From assembly GCA_934691625.1 (NCBI GenBank), contig CAKUTA010000010.1:15502-79501 (forward strand): DNA of 64,000 nucleotides, written 5' to 3'. The position numbers and the translations under genes were made by a program. Below, piece after piece: positions 53,954 through 62,468 of this stretch (its first letter is position 1; each line of letters starts with the position of its first letter). The notes under the pieces are model-generated. The model was not told where the DNA came from, ran no database searches, and worked only from the letters and a program-made list of their open reading frames with translations. Origin of the DNA: an uncultured Bacteroidales bacterium. GTDB lineage: Bacteria > Bacteroidota > Bacteroidia > Bacteroidales > UBA932.

Positions 53954-56288
53954 TTTCAGAACATTGACGGCAGCAGGGTTATCCCTGCTGCTTGCTGCGT
54001 GCTCGGCACCAAAAGAATCATTGACAGACTATGTCGATCCTCAGATCGGTACAGCCCATTCGAGATGGTTCTTCTATACGCCTGCGGCCGTTCCTTTCGG
54101 GATGGCAAAGCCTGCCCCTACCACAGACGGGCATTATGGGAATCCTAGCGGATGGGAGGCTGTAGGTTATGACTACAGGCATAATTCCATCGAAGGATTC
54201 GCGAATTTTCATGAATTCCAAGTGGGAGGTGTCGTGCTGGCTCCGATGACGGGGGAACTCAAGACGGTCCCGGGTGACATGGACAATCCAGATGCAGGCT
54301 ACCGTTCACGTTTCGATAAGTCAGACGAGGTCAATCATCCGGGATATTATTCCGTGCTGCTGAAAGACTATGGAGTGAAAGCTGAACTTACGGCAACCAG
54401 GCGTGTGGCGTTTCATCGCTACACATTCCCTGCTGGAGCACCCTCACATCTTATCTTCAATGTCGGGACACGCATGGGTGAGAGCGGACCTGTTGCTGAT
54501 GCCGGAGTCCATTATACAGAAGACGGTAGGGTTGAGGGGTATGTCATCACGAGACCTGCCTATGTGGACAAATATCAGCATGGTGGCGAAGTCCCGATGT
54601 ATTTCAGCGCGGTTCTGGATGCCAAGCCTGTCTCCTTCGGTACGTTTATAGGCGAGACTGTATATGCTGGCACTCGTGAGCAGAAGGGGCCTGGCGCAGG
54701 TATGTATCTTGACTTCGGCGACGGAAGCAAGACTGTTACGGTGAAGGTAGGACTGTCATATACATCCATAGAGAATGCACGCCTGAATATGAAAGAAGAG
54801 GCTGAGAACCTGTCATTCGATAAGTGCGCGGCTCTTGCGCACAAGGAATGGGAGGCTAATCTTGGTCGTATCCGTGTCGAGGGCGGGACTCATGATGATA
54901 AGGTGAAATTCTATACTGGACTTTTCCATGCGCTTCTCGGGCGTGGTCTGGCCAGTGATGTGAATGGGGCTTATCCTGCCAATGACGGTCGTGTGGGGCA
55001 GATTCCTCTTGGAAAAGATGGAAAGCCTGTACATAATCATTACAATACAGATGCTATCTGGGGAGGCTATTGGAATCTTACGCAGCTCTGGACACTTGCC
55101 TGGCCTGAGTACTATGCCGACTGGGTTGCCTCCCAGCTGCTTGTCTATAAGGATGCCGGCTGGCTTGGTGACGGAATCGCATGCAGCCGGTATGTCTCAG
55201 GTGTTGGGACGAACTTCGTAGGGCTGGCTATCGCTGCAGCTTATAACTGCGGAATCCGTAATTTCGATATTGAAACCGCGTATGCTGCTGCTCTTAAAGA
55301 CGCTCTGGAGTCCAGGGGACGTGTCGAAGGCGCCGGAAAGATGGATATCGCACAGTTTGTGGAGAAAGGATACTCTCCGTATAATTATGATCCTTCATTC
55401 TATACGGACAGTCTTGGCTCGACATTCTCCGTATCTCATACTCTGGAGTATGCATATAACTCCTATGCAGTGGCTCAGTTTGCCAAGGCTATGGGGGATA
55501 CCGGGTCATACGAGAAACTGATGAAACTTTCTGAAGGATGGAAAAACGTGTTCGATTCTTCATTGAAGCTCATGAGGCCGAGAGACCAGAAGGGAGAGTT
55601 CATAAAGGATTTCGACCCTTATGCTCCTTGGGCAGGATTCCAGGAAGGCAATGCCGTACAATATACCTATTATGTCCCTCAGGCTCCTGAGGAACTCGTG
55701 GCGATGGTAGGTCAGGATGAGTTCAATACCAGGCTTGACAGTACTTTCATCATCTCCCGGGAGAGCATATTCGGTGGCGGCACTACAGTAAATGCATTTG
55801 CAGGCCTCCATTCATATTATAATCATGGAAATCAGCCGAATCTCCATATCTCCGGCATGTTCAACTTCTCAGGAAGGCCTTGGTTATCCCAGAAGTGGAT
55901 GAGGACTATCTGTAATGAGTTCTATGGAACGGAGGGGATTCATGGTTATGGCTATGGCCAGGATGAGGATCAGGGGCAGCTGGGAGCCTGGTATGTGATG
56001 GCTTCTATCGGACTCTTCGATGTGCGTGGACTTACGTCACCTGACCCGTCATTCCAGATTGTAAGCCCTCTCTTCGATAAGGTCACCATTGAGCAGAATC
56101 CTGCATACGGTGGTAAGAGATTTGTCATCGAGACAGAAAACAACTCCCCGGACAATATCTATATCGGAAGCATTGACTTGAACGGGCAGAAGAGAAGCAG
56201 CATTCAGCTGAGCCTGGACGATATCCGTAAGGGTGGCGTGCTGAGACTTGAGATGCAGGCTGAACCTGACACTGAAATAACTGACTGA
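53946..56288 (+). CDS. Glycoside hydrolase family 92 alpha-mannosidase lipoprotein
   Basis: 780-residue lipoprotein (lipobox LLAAC, Cys19). GH92 enzymes are Ca-dependent, inverting exo-alpha-mannosidases. Family marks are YVDPQIGT, PAAVPFGMAKPAP, the general-acid region FQEGNAVQYTYYVPQ (Glu567), and DEDQGQLGAWYVMASIGLF (about 673-691), the base region. Two substitutions stand out against what I remember of the canonical family: VPH(D/E) is VPQA at 577-580 and GNEP is GNQP at 627-630. These suggest a subgroup with its own linkage or aglycone preference. It acts downstream of the GH76 mannanase, removing side chains or trimming oligosaccharides. Confidence 0.92.
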   Translation: MNNFRTLTAAGLSLLLAACSAPKESLTDYVDPQIGTAHSRWFFYTPAAVPFGMAKPAPTTDGHYGNPSGWEAVGYDYRHNSIEGFANFHEFQVGGVVLAPMTGELKTVPGDMDNPDAGYRSRFDKSDEVNHPGYYSVLLKDYGVKAELTATRRVAFHRYTFPAGAPSHLIFNVGTRMGESGPVADAGVHYTEDGRVEGYVITRPAYVDKYQHGGEVPMYFSAVLDAKPVSFGTFIGETVYAGTREQKGPGAGMYLDFGDGSKTVTVKVGLSYTSIENARLNMKEEAENLSFDKCAALAHKEWEANLGRIRVEGGTHDDKVKFYTGLFHALLGRGLASDVNGAYPANDGRVGQIPLGKDGKPVHNHYNTDAIWGGYWNLTQLWTLAWPEYYADWVASQLLVYKDAGWLGDGIACSRYVSGVGTNFVGLAIAAAYNCGIRNFDIETAYAAALKDALESRGRVEGAGKMDIAQFVEKGYSPYNYDPSFYTDSLGSTFSVSHTLEYAYNSYAVAQFAKAMGDTGSYEKLMKLSEGWKNVFDSSLKLMRPRDQKGEFIKDFDPYAPWAGFQEGNAVQYTYYVPQAPEELVAMVGQDEFNTRLDSTFIISRESIFGGGTTVNAFAGLHSYYNHGNQPNLHISGMFNFSGRPWLSQKWMRTICNEFYGTEGIHGYGYGQDEDQGQLGAWYVMASIGLFDVRGLTSPDPSFQIVSPLFDKVTIEQNPAYGGKRFVIETENNSPDNIYIGSIDLNGQKRSSIQLSLDDIRKGGVLRLEMQAEPDTEITD

Positions 56289-56290
56289 TT

Positions 56291-57442
56291 ATGACGGATA
56301 AAAAGCATTTGGCCGTTCTTCCCGTGATGGCAGGATTCTTCATAATGGGATTCGTTGATATTGTCGGTGTGGCTACCAGTTATGTCAAGGCTGATTTCGC
56401 TGGTATGACAGACTCTATGGCTGGCATGATTTCCCTGTCATGTTTCTTCTGGTTTCTGGTTCTGTCGATACCGGCAGGGGTCATCATGGGGCGTATCGGA
56501 AGAAAGAATACTGTGCTTGCAAGCTTCGTCATCACATTGATTGCGATGGCTCTGCCGATGGCATGGTATGATTTCGCAGGCGTTATCGTGGCGTTTGCGT
56601 TGCTCGGTATCGGGAATACCTTGCTTCAGGTGGCATTGAACCCGCTGATGACAGATGTCGTGGCTTCGGACAAGCTGACCGGCTTTCTAACTCTCGGCCA
56701 ATTTATAAAGGCTGTAAGTTCTTTTCTGGGGCCTGTTATCGTGGCTGTTTGTGCCGGAAGTGTTTTCGGATGGAAGGCAATGTTCCCGATATATGCCTTG
56801 ATAACTTTTGCCGCTACCGTGTGGCTGTATCTGGCTCCTGTGAAATCAGTCCATGAGGCCGGCAATGATTCATCATTCAGAAAGACATTCTCTCTTTTTC
56901 GAGACAAGTATATCCTTATGTTTTTCATAGGAATTCTTGTCCTTGTCGGGATGGATGTCGGGATGGGCGTCACTATTCCGAAACTGCTTCAGGAACGCTG
57001 CGGATTGGCTCTCGATAAGGCTGGAATGGGAAACAGTGCATATTTCCTTACGAGGACCGTGTGTGCCTTTCTCGGTGGTGTCCTGCTGATGAAAGTATCT
57101 GAGCGTAAATTTTATGCTGTCAGTATTGTAATTGCATTGTGCGGTCTCATCGGACTGATATTCGCCGAGTCATTGACCTGGATAATAGTATGTATTGCAG
57201 TGTTTGGAGCCGGATTCGCGAATCTGTTCTCGATTCTGTTCTCTTTATCACTGAAACGTGTTCCGGAAAAAGCCAATGAGGCCTCATCGCTTCTGATCAT
57301 GGGCGTGTCAGGTGGAGCTGTAATACCTCCGATGCTCGGACTTGTCACGGATGCGTTCCAGACGCAGGCGGCAGCTGTTATCGTCATCTTTATTGTCGGA
57401 CTCTATCTTATCGGGCTTATCCGAGGTGTACGCAAGGCATGA
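56291..57442 (+). CDS. MFS sugar transporter
   Basis: 383-residue inner-membrane permease with about 12 hydrophobic helices. Residues 60-75 hold the MFS loop IPAGVIMGRIGRKNT (G-x(3)-D/G-R-x-G-R-K type). The second half begins after a charged loop near residue 195. It is most like the FucP/NagP-type sugar importers of Bacteroidetes. At the end of the mannan operon it probably imports mannose or short manno-oligosaccharides from the periplasm to the ROK kinase and isomerase. It starts two bases after the GH92 stop and overlaps the metallophosphoesterase gene by ATGA. Confidence 0.88.
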   Translation: MTDKKHLAVLPVMAGFFIMGFVDIVGVATSYVKADFAGMTDSMAGMISLSCFFWFLVLSIPAGVIMGRIGRKNTVLASFVITLIAMALPMAWYDFAGVIVAFALLGIGNTLLQVALNPLMTDVVASDKLTGFLTLGQFIKAVSSFLGPVIVAVCAGSVFGWKAMFPIYALITFAATVWLYLAPVKSVHEAGNDSSFRKTFSLFRDKYILMFFIGILVLVGMDVGMGVTIPKLLQERCGLALDKAGMGNSAYFLTRTVCAFLGGVLLMKVSERKFYAVSIVIALCGLIGLIFAESLTWIIVCIAVFGAGFANLFSILFSLSLKRVPEKANEASSLLIMGVSGGAVIPPMLGLVTDAFQTQAAAVIVIFIVGLYLIGLIRGVRKA

Positions 57443-58644
57443 ATCATTCTTGCACTTTCTTGCACGGCGCGGAATTTGTAATGATTTCGCGCCGTGTTAT
57501 TTTATCAGGTGTCATGAAATTCGTGCTTTTCGGGATGGCAGGCTTCATTGCTGCCGATATATGGATATGGTGCGCGTATCTCCGTAGATATAAGGGACTT
57601 ATGAAATGGCTTCATTGGCTGCCTTTGGTTGCCATTGCCGTTTCTGTTGCATTCGGCGGTTCAAGCATGGCAGGATGGTATGCTATGACGGCTTTGATTA
57701 CTGCCGTGTTCATTCCGCAGACAATATTTGCGCTGCTTTCTGCTGTCGGGAGACTGGCAGGTCTGGCGTGGAAACCATGTGCAAAGGCGGGGACCATAAT
57801 CGGCGCGTCTGCCGGGGCTCTGATGCTGTGCGTGTCCTTGTATGGTCTTGCCTTCGGCTGGAAGCGCGTGACTGTCAGGGAGGTGGAAATCCCTTTCAAG
57901 GATCTTCCGGCGGAATTCGACGGGTACAGGATAGCCCATATCTCGGATCTGCATGTCGGCACATTCAGCATTTCTCCTTCAGTGATGTCCAGGATAGTGG
58001 AGAAGGTCAATGCCCTTTCACCCGGCGTGATCCTTTTCACAGGAGACATTGTCAATCTGTCACCTGATGAGCTGGAGCCGTTTCTGGATGATATAGCCGC
58101 CCTGAAGGCTCCAGACGGAGTATATTCTGTGCTAGGAAACCATGACTATCTTAATTATGTGAAATACGATACTCCTGATGGACAGGAGCTTGGTATCCGC
58201 AGGCTTATAGGCATGGAACGCGGTGCAGGGCTGGATCTCCTCATGAACGAGAACAGGATTATACGTCACGGAAATGACAGCATTGCCATTATCGGTGTGG
58301 AGAATGATGGCCTGCCTCCGTTCCCTGAACGCGGCGACCTGGAGAAGGCGCAGCGTGGCCTGCCTGATGGTATATTCAAGATTCTGATGAGCCACGATCC
58401 AACGCATTGGCGCCGTAAGGTTCTGCCGGATACGGATATCGACATGACGCTTTCAGGGCATACGCATGCTATGCAGTTCAGGATAGGAAATTTCTCTCCG
58501 TCAATGTTCATCTACCCTGAATGGGGCGGTCTGTATGAAGAAGGGGAGCGCAAGCTTTATGTCAGCACCGGTACCGGCGGCAATATAGCTTTCCGCTGGG
58601 GCGCGTGGCCGGAAATAGATATCCTCACCCTCCGCCGCAGATAG
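57439..58644 (+). CDS. Membrane-anchored metallophosphoesterase
   Basis: 401-residue protein. About four membrane helices span residues 20-145, and the calcineurin-like phosphoesterase domain follows: HISDLHVG (about 171-178), FTGDIVN, LGNHDYLN, SHDPTHW and SGHTHAMQF. All dinuclear-metal ligands are present. The catalytic domain follows an amphipathic linker as in YkuE/YaeI-like enzymes, which act at the membrane on phospholipid or nucleotide substrates. The ATG at 57439 is coupled to the MFS stop; starts at 57481 or 57514 are possible. A link to mannan use is not obvious, so it may ride on the operon. Confidence 0.88.
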   Translation: MNHSCTFLHGAEFVMISRRVILSGVMKFVLFGMAGFIAADIWIWCAYLRRYKGLMKWLHWLPLVAIAVSVAFGGSSMAGWYAMTALITAVFIPQTIFALLSAVGRLAGLAWKPCAKAGTIIGASAGALMLCVSLYGLAFGWKRVTVREVEIPFKDLPAEFDGYRIAHISDLHVGTFSISPSVMSRIVEKVNALSPGVILFTGDIVNLSPDELEPFLDDIAALKAPDGVYSVLGNHDYLNYVKYDTPDGQELGIRRLIGMERGAGLDLLMNENRIIRHGNDSIAIIGVENDGLPPFPERGDLEKAQRGLPDGIFKILMSHDPTHWRRKVLPDTDIDMTLSGHTHAMQFRIGNFSPSMFIYPEWGGLYEEGERKLYVSTGTGGNIAFRWGAWPEIDILTLRRR

Positions 58645-58675
58645 TGTATTTTGCTAGTTGATTAAAAGTCAATGC

Positions 58676-58724
58676 TTTAGTGTTTTTCAAAATCGCGATA
58701 TGTGCTATTTTGAAAAACACTAAA
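58676..58724. terminator. 18-bp perfect inverted repeat between convergent genes
   Basis: Arms at 58676-58693 and 58707-58724 are perfectly complementary over 18 bp around a 13-base spacer. It lies between the metallophosphoesterase stop (58644) and the histidine-kinase stop (58770), so it probably terminates both. It is AT-rich, with a TTTTTCAAAA core like the hairpins at 1956-2001 and 11873-11931. Confidence 0.7.
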
Positions 58725-58769
58725 TGTTTGTAAATAAATATATTGCGTAAAATTGGAAAATTTCTGTTC

Positions 58770-60182
58770 TCACTGCTTAGGCAACGAGAACAGAAATTCG
58801 AGACCGCCGGTTCTGGCAATCCTGACAGTGATCCGCCCTCCGTTCAGAATTACAGCATTCTTCACGATAGCAAGCCCAAGACCTGTGCCTCCGAGCTTCC
58901 TTGAACGCCCCTTGTCCACACGGTAGAATCTCTCGAACAGATGCGGAAGATGCTCTTCCGGGACACCGGCACCATTGTCAGCAAAGCTGAAATAGAAGAA
59001 CTTCGCATCCTCCTTCTGGCACTGGACTGTAATCGTGGAGTCCTCTCCTGCGTAGGCTATTGCGTTGTCTGTCAAATTTCTGAATATGGAATATAGCAGC
59101 ATCTGGTTTCCATGGACGATTGTCCCCGGAGCTACGAGCAGAAGCATTCTCATATTTTTTTCATTCAGCTGCAGCTCTGTATCCTTTCTGACGCTATCCA
59201 GCAGCCTGGCTATGTCCACATCTTCGGAGGAGAAACTTTCAGATGCCTCCTCTATTTTTGACAGGGTGGTTATGTCGGAGATGAGGTTGCTGAGCCTTCC
59301 GCTCTGTGCATAGCAGCGTTCCAGAAAATCCTTTTCGGTCGCCTTGTCCATGTCTGTGGTGTCCAGTATGGTTTCAAGGTATCCGCGTATGCTGCTTACT
59401 GGGGTCTTCAGCTCATGTGCGATGTTCTGTGTGAGCTGACGTTTCAGCCTGGTCTTGTCATCCTCGCTGTTCTGCAGCCTTGCATACAGATGTACGATGT
59501 TCCTGGAGATTTCGCCAAGCTCGTCATCCGAGAATCTTATATCCGCATTCTCTATATCCTGGTTCTTTTCCGCCATGTCTGCGAATATGCTAAGCTGCCT
59601 GATGTTCAGCTTGAGACGGCGCATATAAAGATAATAGATGAACAGAAGCAGTATTGACATCGCCAGCGCCATCCAGAGATACCCCTTGTCGGATGTCAGC
59701 ATTGCTGCAAGCGAGACGTCGTATATGTGTGACGTCCGGACTATAAGATTGTCCTCTGGAAATGCTGTCGCGGAATAGAACCATTTTCCTCCAAGTGTCC
59801 TGGACTGTCTCTTGATGTCGTATCCAGACCCGTATGTGACGGCCTTTCTGATTTCATCCCTGTCGAGGTGGTTGCCAAGCTGCACCGAGTCCGCCTGGCT
59901 GTCTGAAATCACATTGCCTTTCATGTCCAGGATGGTGACACGGATGCCTTCGCTCCTGAGCATGTCTTCGTACCTTGCCAGAGCAGGCATGTCACTTCCC
60001 GTCAGGTCGCGGATGTCCTGGTTGCACCTCTGGAGCCTGGTGTTGAGAATCTCTATCCTGTATTTTTTCTCCCTCTGGTACTGGAAGAATATGAACAGCA
60101 GGGCGAATGACAGGAATAGTGTCGCCACGACCAGGAAAGACCTGGAGCTCAATGAAATCCTTTTCCCCGAAGCGTCGCTCAT
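58770..60182 (-). CDS. Sensor histidine kinase (PhoR-like)
   Basis: 470-residue kinase with TM1 at about residues 15-34, a periplasmic sensor domain of about 130 residues, TM2 at about 168-186, a HAMP-like linker, and a HisKA domain with phospho-acceptor His256 in NIAHELKTPVSS. The HATPase domain has the N box NLTDNAIAYA, G1 FADNGAGVPEEHL, F box LFERFYRVDKG and G2 GGTGLGLAIVKN. The layout resembles the PhoR kinases of Bacteroidetes. It overlaps the response-regulator gene by four bases. The signal is unknown; phosphate is one option, based only on resemblance. Confidence 0.93.
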   Translation of the reverse strand: MSDASGKRISLSSRSFLVVATLFLSFALLFIFFQYQREKKYRIEILNTRLQRCNQDIRDLTGSDMPALARYEDMLRSEGIRVTILDMKGNVISDSQADSVQLGNHLDRDEIRKAVTYGSGYDIKRQSRTLGGKWFYSATAFPEDNLIVRTSHIYDVSLAAMLTSDKGYLWMALAMSILLLFIYYLYMRRLKLNIRQLSIFADMAEKNQDIENADIRFSDDELGEISRNIVHLYARLQNSEDDKTRLKRQLTQNIAHELKTPVSSIRGYLETILDTTDMDKATEKDFLERCYAQSGRLSNLISDITTLSKIEEASESFSSEDVDIARLLDSVRKDTELQLNEKNMRMLLLVAPGTIVHGNQMLLYSIFRNLTDNAIAYAGEDSTITVQCQKEDAKFFYFSFADNGAGVPEEHLPHLFERFYRVDKGRSRKLGGTGLGLAIVKNAVILNGGRITVRIARTGGLEFLFSLPKQ

Positions 60183-60868
60183 TTTTCCTCGAAGCAGTAA
60201 CCGTACCCATGCCTTGTGACAATGCAGCTGCCGTATTCGCCGAGCTTTTTCCTGAGCCTGGTTATATTTACATCCACTGTGCGTCCCAGCACAATGACAT
60301 CCTCAGACCAGACTTTCGACAATATCTCGTCGCGTGAATATACATGTGGCGAATTTTCGAGCAGAAGGCGGAGAATTTCGAATTCGGTCTTTGTGAGGTC
60401 AATCTGAACGCTGTCTATTGAAACACTCTTGCGGTCCAGGTCCATCAGAAGCGAGCGGTAGCTCAGTACATTGTGTGATGCAGAGGCTGAAGCCGAGCTC
60501 CTCCGGAGAACGGCTGCGACCCTGGAGAGCACCTCCCTGATGGAGAACGGCTTGGATATGTAGTCGTCGGCTCCTATGTTAAGCCCTGTCACCATGTCAT
60601 CCTCTGTATCTTTTGCCGATATGAAAATGATCGGAATTCCGGCTGTGTCAGGATTTTTCTTCATCATCTCTGCCATCTTGAATCCTGAAATGCCTTCCAT
60701 CATGACATCCAGCAGGATGAGGTCGTAGCCGTTGACACCGCTTGTCAGGGCCTCTTCTGCGGAATGTGCAGTACTTGCGCTGAAGCCGGCTTTTTCTAGA
60801 TTGAACTTGAGGATGTTGCAGATATCCTCTTCATCATCAACGATAAGAATTCTTTTACTGGTTTCCAT
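60179..60868 (-). CDS. OmpR/PhoB family response regulator
   Basis: 229-residue regulator. The receiver domain (residues 5-120) has DDEED (11-15), phospho-acceptor Asp54 in LILLDVMM, Thr/Ser-Ala in FISAKD and Lys in SKPFS. The C-terminal winged-helix domain (about 130-229) contains LTKTEFEILRLLLEN and VDVNITRLRKKLGEYGSCIVTRHGYGYCF. It pairs with the kinase encoded directly downstream. A GTGTTA direct repeat with an 11-bp period lies just upstream of the gene, the spacing expected for a PhoB-type binding site. Confidence 0.95.
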   Translation of the reverse strand: METSKRILIVDDEEDICNILKFNLEKAGFSASTAHSAEEALTSGVNGYDLILLDVMMEGISGFKMAEMMKKNPDTAGIPIIFISAKDTEDDMVTGLNIGADDYISKPFSIREVLSRVAAVLRRSSASASASHNVLSYRSLLMDLDRKSVSIDSVQIDLTKTEFEILRLLLENSPHVYSRDEILSKVWSEDVIVLGRTVDVNITRLRKKLGEYGSCIVTRHGYGYCFEEK

Positions 60869-60887
60869 ATTGTCTGATTTTCAGCAC

Positions 60888-60895
60888 CAAAGATA
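60888..60895 (-). promoter_or_regulatory. -7 promoter element for the two-component genes
   Basis: The minus strand reads TATCTTTG, matching TAnnTTTG, about 20 bases before the response-regulator ATG at 60868. Confidence 0.55.
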
Positions 60896-60903
60896 GCTTC
60901 AAA

Positions 60904-60920
60904 GTGTTACAATGGTGTTA
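60904..60920. promoter_or_regulatory. Candidate Pho-box-like direct repeat
   Basis: GTGTTA occurs at 60904-60909 and 60915-60920, an 11-bp period, directly upstream of the -7 element of the response-regulator gene. PhoB-type regulators bind 11-bp direct repeats, so this may be an autoregulatory site. It also overlaps the last codons of the antiporter gene. Confidence 0.45.
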
Positions 60921-62468
60921 AAGCCGTGACTTTTCAGTCTTGACCTTTTCCACTATGTCCTTTATCCCGGGAATCTCCTCCTCGACTTCCCCGTATATCA
61001 TCAGGAGCTGGTCTCCGGCATGCAGCTCCACACTTCCGTCCGGGACAATGAACCTGCTGTCGCGTCTGATTATCACCACCCTGGCACCTTCAGGAAGATT
61101 GATCTCCTTCAATGTGTTGCCTCCGTTGAGGTCATCATCCGTCAGTGTGTAGTCCTGCAGCTTTCCTGCCTCTTCGGGTATCTCTATTCCGAATGTGTCC
61201 GGAGCCTTTTCCTCCGGCAGATTCAGGTGAAGCATCCTGGCTACCTTAGGAATGGACATCCCCTGGAAGATGAGAGACAGCAGAGTTATGAAGAACACGA
61301 TGTTGAATATCTGTTCCGAACCGGGAATGCCTTCCACTATCGGGTACGTGGCGAAGATTATCGGCACCGCGCCTTTTAGACCTACCCATGAGGTGAACAG
61401 CTTGGCCCTAAAGGAAATCTTTCTGAACGGCATCAGGCAGATGAATATTGTAAGCGGACGCCCTACGAATATGAGGAACATGCCTATAAGCAGTGCAATG
61501 GGTGCGACATGAATCATTTCGTGCGGGTTCACAAGAAGCCCGAGGCTGAGGAACATGCCTATCTGCATTATCCATGTCATCCCGTCCATGAAGGAAAGAA
61601 TCTCCTTCCTGTTGTTCATCGGCTTGTTGCCGATTATGAAGCCTGCGATATAGACAGCGAGATATCCGTTGCCCTGCACCATCTGTGTCATGGAGAATGT
61701 GAACAGGCTGATAGCCAGCAGCAATATGGAATATAGCGGAGTGCTGTTCAGCTTCACCTTCTGGAGGATCCACACGGTGGCGAAACCGATTCCGATACCA
61801 GTGGCCGCTCCGACTGACATCTGCAGGAACAGCGTCCATAGGGAGCTGGTTATCAGATGAGTGTAGTTTATTCCATCTATTGCAGATGAAGGCTCGAACA
61901 GTAGTTTAGCGACATTTATAAGTACAATGGTAAGCACATACGCCATCGGGTCGTTACTTCCTGATTCCAGCTCCAGCATAGGACGGAGGTTCTGCTTCAG
62001 GCGCATGTTGCAGTTCTTCAATATGCTGAAGACCGATGCCGAGTCTGTAGAGGACATCACCGCCGCGAGCAGGAAACACATGACGATGGACAGGGAAAGG
62101 CCTATCTTCTCTATCCTGGACAGGAAATATATGAAAGCGCCTGTGAATACGACAGTCAGCAGCACACCTGCCGTGGAAAGTACCAGGCCTGGGCCTATGA
62201 CAGGGCGGATGTCCTTCAGCTTGGTCTCAAGGCCACCGGTGAACAGGATGACGCACAGGGCGACTATACTAAGGAACTGTGCCAGGTTGTAATTGTCGAA
62301 CACAAGCCCGAGCCCGTCGCTGCCGAAAAGCATACCAACAAGCAGAAATATTAGGAGGGACGGGACACCGTATTTCGTACCTGTCCTTGAGACAAGTATA
62401 GCCGTGAATACCAATATGGAGCCTATTAGAAATATATTTTCCGATGTGAAATGTATGATGTCGTTCAT
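60918..62468 (-). CDS. Potassium/proton antiporter (CPA1, NhaP2-like) with RCK-C tail
   Basis: 516-residue membrane protein. Residues 1-390 carry about 12-13 helices with the CPA1 ion site near SSTDSASVFSILKN and ELESGSNDPMAYVL. The C-terminal part (about residues 430-510) has the TrkA-C/RCK-C pattern (LKEINLPEGARVVIIRRDSRFIVPDGSVELHAGDQLLMIYG), typical of NhaP2/CvrA K+/H+ antiporters that relieve excess cytosolic K+. The ATG at 62468 overlaps the nth stop (ATGA). It complements the TrkH importer encoded at 3627-5078. Confidence 0.92.
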   Translation of the reverse strand: MNDIIHFTSENIFLIGSILVFTAILVSRTGTKYGVPSLLIFLLVGMLFGSDGLGLVFDNYNLAQFLSIVALCVILFTGGLETKLKDIRPVIGPGLVLSTAGVLLTVVFTGAFIYFLSRIEKIGLSLSIVMCFLLAAVMSSTDSASVFSILKNCNMRLKQNLRPMLELESGSNDPMAYVLTIVLINVAKLLFEPSSAIDGINYTHLITSSLWTLFLQMSVGAATGIGIGFATVWILQKVKLNSTPLYSILLLAISLFTFSMTQMVQGNGYLAVYIAGFIIGNKPMNNRKEILSFMDGMTWIMQIGMFLSLGLLVNPHEMIHVAPIALLIGMFLIFVGRPLTIFICLMPFRKISFRAKLFTSWVGLKGAVPIIFATYPIVEGIPGSEQIFNIVFFITLLSLIFQGMSIPKVARMLHLNLPEEKAPDTFGIEIPEEAGKLQDYTLTDDDLNGGNTLKEINLPEGARVVIIRRDSRFIVPDGSVELHAGDQLLMIYGEVEEEIPGIKDIVEKVKTEKSRL

